In this document: positions 1 to 5,354 of the stretch, one piece after another | Position numbering within the stretch: position 1 is the stretch's first letter | Layout: each line of letters starts with the position of its first letter | From: Bacillota bacterium | GTDB lineage: Bacteria > Bacillota_E > Sulfobacillia > Sulfobacillales > Sulfobacillaceae | Assembly: GCA_021802375.1 (NCBI GenBank) | Contig: JAKAAL010000227.1 | Span: 1 to 6,735, forward strand | Direction: 5' to 3' | Length of the DNA: 6,735 nt | The notes under the pieces: generated by a model | Database searches by the model: none | What the model was told of the DNA's origin: nothing | What the model saw: only the letters and a program-made list of their open reading frames with translations | Translations under genes and position numbers: made by a program

Positions 1-9
1 GGTCTATCC

Positions 10-681
10 ATGGCGACCATACTATTACTTGCAGCCGCCGCGCTTGCCGTCGTGTTTGCGGCCAACCTGGTGCAGCGCTACCGCACCTCAAAAGCCCCCG
101 TCTACGCTTGGTGGACGCTGTCGTTTATTCTGTATGCCATCGCCTTTCTGATGGAATCGCTGACCGTCTCAACAAACTGGCATCTCCAATGGGAATACCA
201 ACTGTACATCATGGCCTCGGCGGGACTCGTCGGCGCCATGTCGGTCGGCACCACCTATCTGGCGCTGCCGCGCTCCAAGCTGGCGCGCGGCTACGCCTGG
301 TATTTTGTGGCCGCAGAACTGGCTTTGGTCCTCTTCAGCGTAAGCAATCCACCGATACTCCATGGAACCTGGAGCGCCCTTAATGCGGGAAAGGACGCCA
401 TCGTGGGTCCCACTCAAATCGTATATCTCCTGCTTTCGGCCATCGGCGGTCCGATTGTGGTATTTGGTGCCCTCTTCTCCTGGTGGAAGACTCGCCGATA
501 CTACACGCTCTTAATCGCCATGGGTGCGTTGATACCAAGCCTCGCCGGGGCTTTCGCTTCCCAGGACGTAGCGTCTAGCCTGTTTCCTCTAATGAACATT
601 TTGGGATTGCTGCTGATTTTTCTAGGCTATCTCCATGCCAGCCCTAAGTCGCAGCCCTCAAAGCACATCACCACCGCCTAG
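10..681 (+). CDS. Seven-helix integral membrane protein of unknown function
   Basis: The product is 223 residues, very hydrophobic, and I do not recognise it as a named family. Seven likely transmembrane segments can be read at about residues 2-20, 33-51, 64-85, 95-112, 133-155, 163-183 and 188-208, separated by short charged loops (RYRTSK at 23-28, PRSKLARG at 87-94, WKTRRYY after helix five). The short polar tail after residue 209 is probably cytoplasmic. No soluble kinase, transport or catalytic domain is attached, and no signal peptidase site is evident. The chosen start is the ATG at base 10, but the three codons before it are also open, so the true start may lie outside the window; no ribosome binding site is visible in the nine bases available. 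It converges with the dehydrogenase gene on the opposite strand. Gene reality is well supported by the uninterrupted membrane pattern; function is unknown. Confidence 0.75.
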   Translation: MATILLLAAAALAVVFAANLVQRYRTSKAPVYAWWTLSFILYAIAFLMESLTVSTNWHLQWEYQLYIMASAGLVGAMSVGTTYLALPRSKLARGYAWYFVAAELALVLFSVSNPPILHGTWSALNAGKDAIVGPTQIVYLLLSAIGGPIVVFGALFSWWKTRRYYTLLIAMGALIPSLAGAFASQDVASSLFPLMNILGLLLIFLGYLHASPKSQPSKHITTA

Positions 682-712
682 CTTCGCCCGCATTCCTAGT
701 GTTGCCATCGCG

Positions 713-746
713 TGCTGGCAGGATCCGATGAATGGTCCTGCCAGCA
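713..746. terminator. Perfect inverted repeat between convergent genes, likely bidirectional transcription end
   Basis: The arms TGCTGGCAGGA (713-723) and TCCTGCCAGCA (736-746) are perfectly complementary over 11 bp. Two further inner pairs (one a T-G wobble) leave a loop of about 8 bases. It sits 31 bases after the stop of the + strand membrane gene and about 90 bases beyond the stop of the - strand dehydrogenase gene, the expected place for a shared terminator. It lacks an immediate T-run on either side; the nearest is TTTT near 761-765 on the + strand. It may therefore be a structural RNA end or a weak terminator rather than a classical intrinsic one. Confidence 0.5.
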
Positions 747-836
747 TAGACAGTATGAGCCTTTTGCATGAAACGCTCCCTCCCGCTTGCAGAAAGCTGC
801 GCACCCCCAAAGTATCGCCACCGAGACACGTGCCGG

Positions 837-1916
837 CTAATACGCTTCCACATCCCGCATGGCTTGAACCAAGCGCTCGACCCCTGCCTCATCGAGGCGG
901 CCTTGGACGAGGGGCGAGCCCAAGGTCGCCGCCGCGAGCTCCTCAAGGGTCGACAAATCGGGAAGATTGCCTGAACCGGCCAACTGCGCCCAGTTTACCG
1001 GAAGCCCCAATCCTGTTAATAGCTCTCGGAGCTTTCGTACGGATTCGACGGGTCTTCCCCATAGCGATTCCTGAACCATTAATCCATAGGCGACCTTTTC
1101 CCCATGCAACGTCTCATGCACTTCCGGCAGCATGGTGAGGGCATTATGAAAGGCATGGACGATGGCACCCCGCAAGCCAGGACCTCCGAGCCCCCCTACC
1201 AAGCTCCCCATCAGAATGACCGCGTCAGTGAGGTCGGCCAGCGAAGGAGGCGACTTGCCTTCGCCAAATGCCTTAAGCCCAGCCACACCCTGGTGCGCAA
1301 TGAAATCTCCGACATCTTGAGCTAGACGCAAGCCCGCACTTTCCAAGAGGGCACGGCTGGTGGCGCCTACCAGAGCTTCGTATGGCTTGGCCAAGGTATC
1401 TCCCAGCCCGCTCGCAAAGTATGACTTCGGGCTCCGCTTCAGGAGGGTGTCGTCGACTAGCGTCATTTCTGGAACCACCCTGCCCACGCGGCTTTCTTTG
1501 ACACGTTCGGCCATATCGTACACCACGGTGTTAGGGGTGGTCGCAGCACAATTAGAAATGAGGGTGGGCACGGTTACTAACGGCAACTGAAGTTCCCAGG
1601 ACACCAACTTGCTTAAGTCCAGAACCTTGCCGCCTCCCACGCCAATGACGACGTCCCGGTCATTTCCCGACCCTCGGACCATCTCAAGGGCCGATTCATC
1701 GCTGCATTCACCATGATAAGACGCGAGCCGCCAGCGGATCCCTGCTTGGCGTAGGCTGTCTTCTAAAGGCGTCTTCGCCGCTTGGTAACTTCGCGTCCCC
1801 GAAACGACCACCGCAGAATGATAACCGGCCCGGCTGAGCCAAGGACCAAGCTCTGCGATGGCGTCAGGCTGGTGCAAGTAATATCCCGGAGATAATTGGC
1901 TCAACACGCAAATCAC
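837..1916 (-). CDS. Glycerol-dehydrogenase-like, metal-dependent NAD(P) dehydrogenase (HcxA/YbdH-like subgroup)
   Basis: This 359-residue protein has the usual length and layout of the GldA-related branch of iron-containing/group III alcohol dehydrogenases. An N-terminal nucleotide-binding domain carries VVIGVGGGK (89-97), and the C-terminal helical domain carries the metal site: Asp173 in GLGDTLAK, His254 in VHAFHN and His271 in LHGEKVAYG. Compared from memory with E. coli HcxA (YbdH), the stretches ECSDES, GNDRDVVIGVGGG, VPTLISNCAATTP, GLGDTLAKPYEA and LHGEKVAYGLMVQ match better than classical GldA, which reads SGIADALATW at the metal Asp. A role in reducing or oxidising small hydroxy compounds is likely; calling it glycerol dehydrogenase would be too specific. 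The start used is GTG at 1916, but the AAAGGGG ribosome binding site at 1918-1924 leaves only 1 base, so GTG at 1907 (10 bases) may be the true start. It lies 71 bp downstream of ispH. Confidence 0.85.
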   Translation of the reverse strand: MICVLSQLSPGYYLHQPDAIAELGPWLSRAGYHSAVVVSGTRSYQAAKTPLEDSLRQAGIRWRLASYHGECSDESALEMVRGSGNDRDVVIGVGGGKVLDLSKLVSWELQLPLVTVPTLISNCAATTPNTVVYDMAERVKESRVGRVVPEMTLVDDTLLKRSPKSYFASGLGDTLAKPYEALVGATSRALLESAGLRLAQDVGDFIAHQGVAGLKAFGEGKSPPSLADLTDAVILMGSLVGGLGGPGLRGAIVHAFHNALTMLPEVHETLHGEKVAYGLMVQESLWGRPVESVRKLRELLTGLGLPVNWAQLAGSGNLPDLSTLEELAAATLGSPLVQGRLDEAGVERLVQAMRDVEAY

Positions 1917-1917
1917 A

Positions 1918-1924
1918 CCCCTTT
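1918..1924 (-). promoter_or_regulatory. Ribosome binding site of the dehydrogenase gene; bears on start choice
   Basis: On the - strand this reads AAAGGGG. It is 1 base from the GTG at 1916, too close for normal initiation, but 10 bases from the in-frame GTG at 1907 and 13 from the TTG at 1904. A start at 1907 would trim three residues and lose no conserved sequence. Confidence 0.5.
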
Positions 1925-1939
1925 ATCGCATATGCTCAC

Positions 1940-1974
1940 GCGCGACGGCCACATGGTAGAGTGGCCCTACGCGC
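1940..1974 (-). other. Two-part hairpin between ispH and the dehydrogenase gene
   Basis: The inner arms GGCCAC (1947-1952) and GTGGCC (1961-1966) pair perfectly around an 8-base loop. The outer arms GCGCG (1940-1944) and CGCGC (1970-1974) also pair, separated from the inner stem by a 2 by 3 internal loop, giving 11 bp in all. It begins 14 bases after the ispH stop and ends 16 bases before the AAAGGGG ribosome binding site. No T-run follows on the - strand, so it may be a processing or stability element, a structured leader or a weak terminator. Confidence 0.45.
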
Positions 1975-1987
1975 TTCGTTCATGAAG

Positions 1988-2896
1988 TCACGGGGCATGT
2001 TTTGGGTCTGGCTTGGTAAAAGATCTTAATTGACGCAAAACCTCCCTTGTGACGCCGGAGGGTGTGGACGATCCCGCGCTCAGCGCCACACTCTTAAACT
2101 GGTGCAGGGGAATCCGATCCAGCTGGGCCGCATTATCAATGCGAAAAGCTGGCACTCTACCCTGTTTCACGGCCACTTCCACTAACTTTGCCGTGTTATT
2201 GCTGCGAACGTCTCCCACTACCACGACGGCATCCACCCGTCGGCTTGCGTCACGGAGAGCGCGTTGACGAAGCTGTGTTGCTAGACAAATTTCGTTATAG
2301 ATGACCGCCCCCGGATATCGCCGTAAAATGGCCTGAACCATATCGGCGGTATCCCATTGGCTTAGCGTAGTTTGAGTTATTACGGCGATGGCTTGATGGG
2401 TCGCCCATGAAAGGTGATTCACGTCGTCGACGCTCGTGACCAACGCAATCCGGTCGGGCGGCGCATGGCCCAGGGCGCCTTCAGGCTCTGGGTGATTTTT
2501 GGTGCCGATGTAGACCATATAGTAGCCTTCCTGAAGCGATGCACGAATCACTTGATGCGTCTGCTTAACGTCGGAACATGTGGCGTCCATGACGTTCAGT
2601 GCGCGTCCTTTCGCCTGCTCCCGAACGGCGGGACTCACCCCATGTGCGCTGAAGATGACCGTGCTCCCATCTGGCACCTGGGCTAGCAGGTCTAGCCGAT
2701 TGGGCCCATCGAGCGTAGACACTCCGACCTCCGTGAGTTCGTCAATAACCTGCTGGTTATGGACCAGCATGCCCAAAACAAAGATGGGTCGCGGCGTTTG
2801 AGGGTTTCGCGCAGCGCTCCGCGCCAGGATCATCGCTTCCACCACACCGTGGCAGAATCCTCTCGGCACCACAGCTTCCACGTCCGTCTTCGCCAT
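1988..2896 (-). CDS. ispH: 4-hydroxy-3-methylbut-2-enyl diphosphate reductase (last step of the MEP isoprenoid pathway)
   Basis: IspH (LytB) is a cytoplasmic Fe-S enzyme that converts HMBPP to IPP and DMAPP using two electrons. All expected active-site features are present in the 302 residues: cluster cysteines Cys15 (PRGFCHGV), Cys107 (DATCSDV) and Cys204 (EICLATQ); substrate histidines His46 (MLVHNQ), His85 (SAHGVSP) and His135 with catalytic Glu137 (KNHPEPEG); Thr176 in QTTLSQWD; and SNNTAKL at 232-238. The wording KNHPEPEG, QTTLSQWD and EICLATQ is that of the Bacillus-type enzyme, rather than the E. coli type. The length is within the family range and no key residue is missing. The ATG at 2896 has AGGAG abutting it and a stop codon just upstream, so it is the earliest possible start; GTG at codon 6 is an alternative. 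The upstream ferredoxin gene could supply its electrons, which is inference only. Confidence 0.96.
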   Translation of the reverse strand: MAKTDVEAVVPRGFCHGVVEAMILARSAARNPQTPRPIFVLGMLVHNQQVIDELTEVGVSTLDGPNRLDLLAQVPDGSTVIFSAHGVSPAVREQAKGRALNVMDATCSDVKQTHQVIRASLQEGYYMVYIGTKNHPEPEGALGHAPPDRIALVTSVDDVNHLSWATHQAIAVITQTTLSQWDTADMVQAILRRYPGAVIYNEICLATQLRQRALRDASRRVDAVVVVGDVRSNNTAKLVEVAVKQGRVPAFRIDNAAQLDRIPLHQFKSVALSAGSSTPSGVTREVLRQLRSFTKPDPKHAP

Positions 2897-2901
2897 CTCC
2901 T
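2897..2901 (-). promoter_or_regulatory. Ribosome binding site abutting the ispH start codon
   Basis: AGGAG on the - strand touches the ATG at 2896 with no spacer. An in-frame stop lies at 2900-2902, so no earlier start exists. Either ispH starts inefficiently here or translation begins at the GTG codon 6 (2881), 15 bases from the site. IspH homologues usually start about 5-9 residues before the PRGFC motif, and both options fit that range roughly. Confidence 0.45.
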
Positions 2902-2958
2902 AACCAAGAGATTTTCCCATTCGTAAGAAGGAATCATCTTGCCGATACCTTCCGCTCC

Positions 2959-2978
2959 GGCCTAGGCATAGCCTGGCC
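2959..2978 (-). other. Small hairpin in the ferredoxin-ispH gap
   Basis: GGCC (2959-2962) plus AGGC (2964-2967) pair with GCCT (2971-2974) plus GGCC (2975-2978), leaving a 3-base loop and one bulged base. It is about 38 bases after the ferredoxin stop in the 119-bp gap before ispH. It has no following T-run, so a terminator role is doubtful. Chance is possible at this length. Confidence 0.3.
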
Positions 2979-3015
2979 AAAGCTATTAGGCGCCTCGACC
3001 AAACTCCCCTCGGTT

Positions 3016-3294
3016 TCACGGAGATTCGCCGTGGTAGAACTGTCGGTTCGACAAAATGTCCTTTTGGTATTCCTCCAGCAAGTCCTCGATCATGAAAATT
3101 GCGGACACCGGGCACTCGGGGACGCAGGCTCCACAGTCAATACAGATGTCGGGATCAATATAGAGCTGTGGCGCAGCGTCAAAAGCCGCCTCTCCATCGA
3201 GGTCTGAACTTGGGTGGATGCAATCGACCGGGCACACTGCCACACAACTCTGGTCTTTGACTCCCACACATCGGTCCGTAATGACATGTGCCAT
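3016..3294 (-). CDS. 7Fe-type ferredoxin ([3Fe-4S] plus [4Fe-4S])
   Basis: This is a 92-residue soluble electron carrier. The first cysteine group is Cys9, Cys17, Cys21 and Cys25 (spacing C-x7-C-x3-C-x3-C), and the second is Cys51, Cys54, Cys57 and Cys61 (C-x2-C-x2-C-x3-CP). By comparison with Azotobacter ferredoxin I, Cys9, Cys17 and Cys61 would hold the 3Fe cluster, and Cys21, Cys51, Cys54 and Cys57 the 4Fe cluster; the position of the non-ligand Cys11 of that protein is Val12 here. The linker between the groups (26-50) is about 11 residues longer than in Azotobacter FdI and is acidic, and a 30-residue tail follows the last cysteine. The start is ATG 3294, because AAGAGGAGGT (3301-3310) lies 6 bases upstream; an earlier GTG at 3342 would bury that site inside the gene. 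The gene sits between ilvD and ispH, both encoding Fe-S enzymes; donation to IspH is possible but unproven. Confidence 0.93.
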   Translation of the reverse strand: MAHVITDRCVGVKDQSCVAVCPVDCIHPSSDLDGEAAFDAAPQLYIDPDICIDCGACVPECPVSAIFMIEDLLEEYQKDILSNRQFYHGESP

Positions 3295-3574
3295 AGGGAT
3301 ACCTCCTCTTTCCACCGAGACGGGTCTTCTACGTCCCCACACCTTTCAGGACGCCTGGCCATGCGAGCTGAAATACGCCCTAAAGAGGCTCTTTGTTCGA
3401 ACCACTGGTCGAAGCATAACCCTGCCCCGAATCGACCAACGCTTACCTGCCTCATGGTGGTACGCTCGGGCTTTCTTCTTCGCCCGATTCACACTCTTTT
3501 GCTAGGGTTTCGACAACCCCACTATCGCCTTTCCGGCATCGCTGTATGGTGACTTCTATCACATCAAGCCGGTC
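3295..3574 (-). other. 280-bp gap between ilvD and the ferredoxin gene; no gene seen
   Basis: Apart from the ferredoxin ribosome binding site, I see no credible gene here. Two short inverted repeats are visible: TCGGGC (3466-3471) with GCCCGA (3482-3487), loop 10; and GGGTT (3505-3509) with AACCC (3515-3519), loop 5. Neither is followed by a T-run on the - strand. The gap is long enough to hold a promoter for the ferredoxin gene, but no clear -35/-10 pair stands out. Open frames crossing it lack ribosome binding sites and run into the ferredoxin gene in other frames. Confidence 0.5.
3301..3310 (-). promoter_or_regulatory. Strong ribosome binding site fixing the ferredoxin start
   Basis: On the - strand this reads AAGAGGAGGT, close to the full consensus, with 6 bases to the ATG at 3294. 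It decides against the 16-residue longer reading that would begin with GTG at 3342. Confidence 0.85.
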
Positions 3575-5185
3575 TCAAGTTTCATCGGTCACCGCGCCCC
3601 GAGACGCCGACGAGACCAATCTCGCATATTTGTTTAGGACGCCACGACGGTAACGCAACGGCGGAGCCACCCATTTCTGCAATCGACAGGCTAATTCTTC
3701 ATCAGAAAGGGCTACCGACAGTTCTAGGGTTTCACTATCGATGGTAATCACATCCCCATCTTCCACTAATGCAATCGGCCCTCCCACCTGCGCCTCCGGT
3801 GAAATATGGCCCACCACCAAACCATAAGTAACGCCGGAAAATCGTCCATCCGTAATTAGAGCGACCTTTCCTCCCAGACCTTTACCGATGATCATGGCAG
3901 TAATCGAGAGCATTTCGGCCATCCCTGAGCCACCTTTGGGTCCGGCGTAGCGGATGACAATCACGTCTCCTGGATGGATCTCATCGGCCACCACGACCCG
4001 AGTCGCCGCTTCTTCCGTCTCAAAAATCCGGGCGGGGCCAACGAACTTCGTCATCGTTAAGCCCGCCATTTTGGCCACCGACCCTTCAGGCGCCAAATTG
4101 CCCTTTAATACGAATAGCGGACCCGTAGGGCGGATAGGGTTGTTCAGCGGCCGAATTATGGTTTGACCTGTCTTAAGCGGTGGCATCAACGAAAGGTTTT
4201 CAGCCACCGTCTTCCCGGTCACGGTCAAGCAGGAGCCGTCCAGCAAGCCTGCTTCGAGCAACCATTTCATCACGCCAGCAACGCCGCCGACATGATACAG
4301 ATCCTCCATGACATACTGTCCACTGGGTTTTAAATCGGCGATATGCGGGACCCGCCGCCGAACCCGTTCAAAATCATCCAACGTCAACGTCACGTCCACC
4401 GAATGCGCCATTGCTAGCAGATGTAGAAAAGCATTGGTCGAACCGCCAAGCACCATAACGATCGTTATCGCATTTTCAAACGCAGGTTTGGTCATAATAT
4501 CCCGAGGGAAAATCGCCTTTCTCAGTAGGTCGACGACCCCAAACCCCGCCTGATAACCGTCCTGTTGCTTTAATGGCGTTTGTGCAGGATGCGAAGCGCT
4601 CCCGGGCCAGCTCATCCCCAAAGCTTCAATAGCCGAAGCCATCGAATTAGCCGTATACATGCCGCCACAGGACCCGGCGCCTGGACACGCCCGACACTCA
4701 ATATCATGCCGTTGACTGCGATCAATATCACCGGCATGGTATTGCCCAACCGCCTCGAACACGGAAACGATATCGATGTCCTTTCCATCTCGATTTTTAT
4801 CACATCCCCCAATCGCTACGAGTCCATCCAATCGTTCGGCTCCAACGACCGTCTCGATCGAATCCGCAATCACTTCGCGGCTGGGTAGGGAGTAACGCAT
4901 GCCTTCATGGCCCATGGAAATCCCGTCGGAGACGGTAATGGTATTAAAAATGAGAGGCTTTCCTCCCCCTTCCTGGGCACCGTCGCTAGCCTTGCGGGCC
5001 AGTTGGTCAATGTGCATATTGCACGGCGTGACGTCGCTCCATGTGCTGGCAATACCGATCATCGGCTTGTGGAAATCTTCGTCGGTAAATCCAACCGCTC
5101 GCAGCATAGCTCGATTGGGGGCCCGGTTGACTCCTTCGCTGATGACCGCGCTACGAATTCGCAAATCTTGATCCTGCGACTTCAT
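3575..5185 (-). CDS. ilvD: Dihydroxy-acid dehydratase with an internal in-frame deletion of about 27 residues
   Basis: IlvD converts 2,3-dihydroxy-isovalerate and -methylvalerate to the 2-keto acids in valine and isoleucine synthesis, in the cytoplasm, using an Fe-S cluster and Mg2+. Visible features: cluster cysteines Cys55 (TPCN), Cys128 (GGCDK) and Cys173 ([10 protein letters not shown]); Asp87 ([11 protein letters not shown]); Lys130, the carboxylated lysine position; Glu424 (EML); base Ser450 (DGRFSG); and the conserved end [11 protein letters not shown]. The ATG at 5185 has AAAGGA 9 bases upstream. The length is 536, against about 550-570 usually. The loss is localised: GGCDKN (126-131) is followed directly by RDGKDIDIV, whereas homologues carry an intervening segment of the kind MPGAMIAxARxNIPxVFVYGGT. 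The reading frame is intact across the junction at about 4787-4796. Activity is therefore uncertain; it may be a true variant, a degenerating gene or an assembly error. No other ilv gene is in the window. Confidence 0.9.
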   Translation of the reverse strand: MKSQDQDLRIRSAVISEGVNRAPNRAMLRAVGFTDEDFHKPMIGIASTWSDVTPCNMHIDQLARKASDGAQEGGGKPLIFNTITVSDGISMGHEGMRYSLPSREVIADSIETVVGAERLDGLVAIGGCDKNRDGKDIDIVSVFEAVGQYHAGDIDRSQRHDIECRACPGAGSCGGMYTANSMASAIEALGMSWPGSASHPAQTPLKQQDGYQAGFGVVDLLRKAIFPRDIMTKPAFENAITIVMVLGGSTNAFLHLLAMAHSVDVTLTLDDFERVRRRVPHIADLKPSGQYVMEDLYHVGGVAGVMKWLLEAGLLDGSCLTVTGKTVAENLSLMPPLKTGQTIIRPLNNPIRPTGPLFVLKGNLAPEGSVAKMAGLTMTKFVGPARIFETEEAATRVVVADEIHPGDVIVIRYAGPKGGSGMAEMLSITAMIIGKGLGGKVALITDGRFSGVTYGLVVGHISPEAQVGGPIALVEDGDVITIDSETLELSVALSDEELACRLQKWVAPPLRYRRGVLNKYARLVSSASRGAVTDET

Positions 5186-5194
5186 CTGAATTCA

Positions 5195-5200
5195 TCCTTT
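5195..5200 (-). promoter_or_regulatory. Ribosome binding site of ilvD
   Basis: AAAGGA on the - strand, 9 bases from the ATG at 5185, supports that start. The stop codon TGA of a possible 10-residue mini-frame (5224-5192) abuts the site directly. Confidence 0.7.
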
Positions 5201-5239
5201 CCTATCCAAAATGGCGTTGACCATGGTGTTGCTGCACCG

Positions 5240-5261
5240 TGCGTGCCTTATTCGGCACGCA
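5240..5261 (-). other. Perfect 8-bp hairpin in the ilvD leader
   Basis: TGCGTGCC (5240-5247) and GGCACGCA (5254-5261) pair perfectly around a 6-base loop, about 55 bases upstream of the ilvD start codon. The bases after it on the - strand are not T-rich, so it is not a typical intrinsic terminator. Its position between dabA and ilvD suggests a leader structure or an RNA-processing element. Confidence 0.5.
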
Positions 5262-5291
5262 AAGCAGGGGCATCGCATAAGGCGGGCCTGC

Positions 5292-5351
5292 CCTTCTTGG
5301 TAGAACGATCTTCTTGGCACGCGATAATGACTCCATCGCAACCCAAGAAGG
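5292..5351 (-). repeat. Three-copy CCAAGAAG motif that allows two competing stems
   Basis: CCTTCTTGG occurs at 5292-5300, TCTTCTTGG at 5309-5317, and the inverse CCAAGAAGG at 5343-5351. In the - strand transcript the first-made arm (5351-5343) can pair either with the middle copy (8 bp, extended by the inner stem) or with the distal copy (a perfect 9 bp). The two pairings exclude each other. Confidence 0.55.
5310..5350 (-). terminator. Long hairpin just after the dabA stop codon, candidate terminator or attenuator
   Basis: The outer arms CTTCTTGG (5310-5317) and CCAAGAAG (5343-5350) pair over 8 bp. Inside, GCGAT (5321-5325) and ATCGC (5335-5339) pair over 5 bp, with one more wobble pair and a 9-base loop. 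In the - strand transcript it begins 4 bases after the dabA stop codon. The bases that follow, ATCGTTCTACC, are only moderately T-rich. A second copy of the arm lies downstream at 5292-5300. Confidence 0.5.
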
Positions 5352-5354
5352 TGG

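Noticed and set aside
635..1138. Open frame of 167 codons on the + strand overlapping the membrane gene's end and the dehydrogenase gene
   Set aside because: It is antisense to a well-supported dehydrogenase, rich in Pro, Arg and Ser as antisense frames of GC-rich genes are, and has no ribosome binding site or recognisable domain.
3016..3342. Longer 108-residue ferredoxin starting at GTG 3342
   Set aside because: The strong AAGAGGAGGT site lies inside that extension and is correctly spaced for ATG 3294.
3090..3455. Open frame of 121 codons on the - strand starting in the ilvD-ferredoxin gap
   Set aside because: It runs through the ferredoxin gene in the wrong frame and has no ribosome binding site at its ATG.
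5186..5354. T-box or other known riboswitch upstream of ilvD
   Set aside because: The conserved T-box sequence (AGGGTGG with a following ACCGCG-like stretch) is not present on the - strand, and no other known riboswitch core could be recognised.
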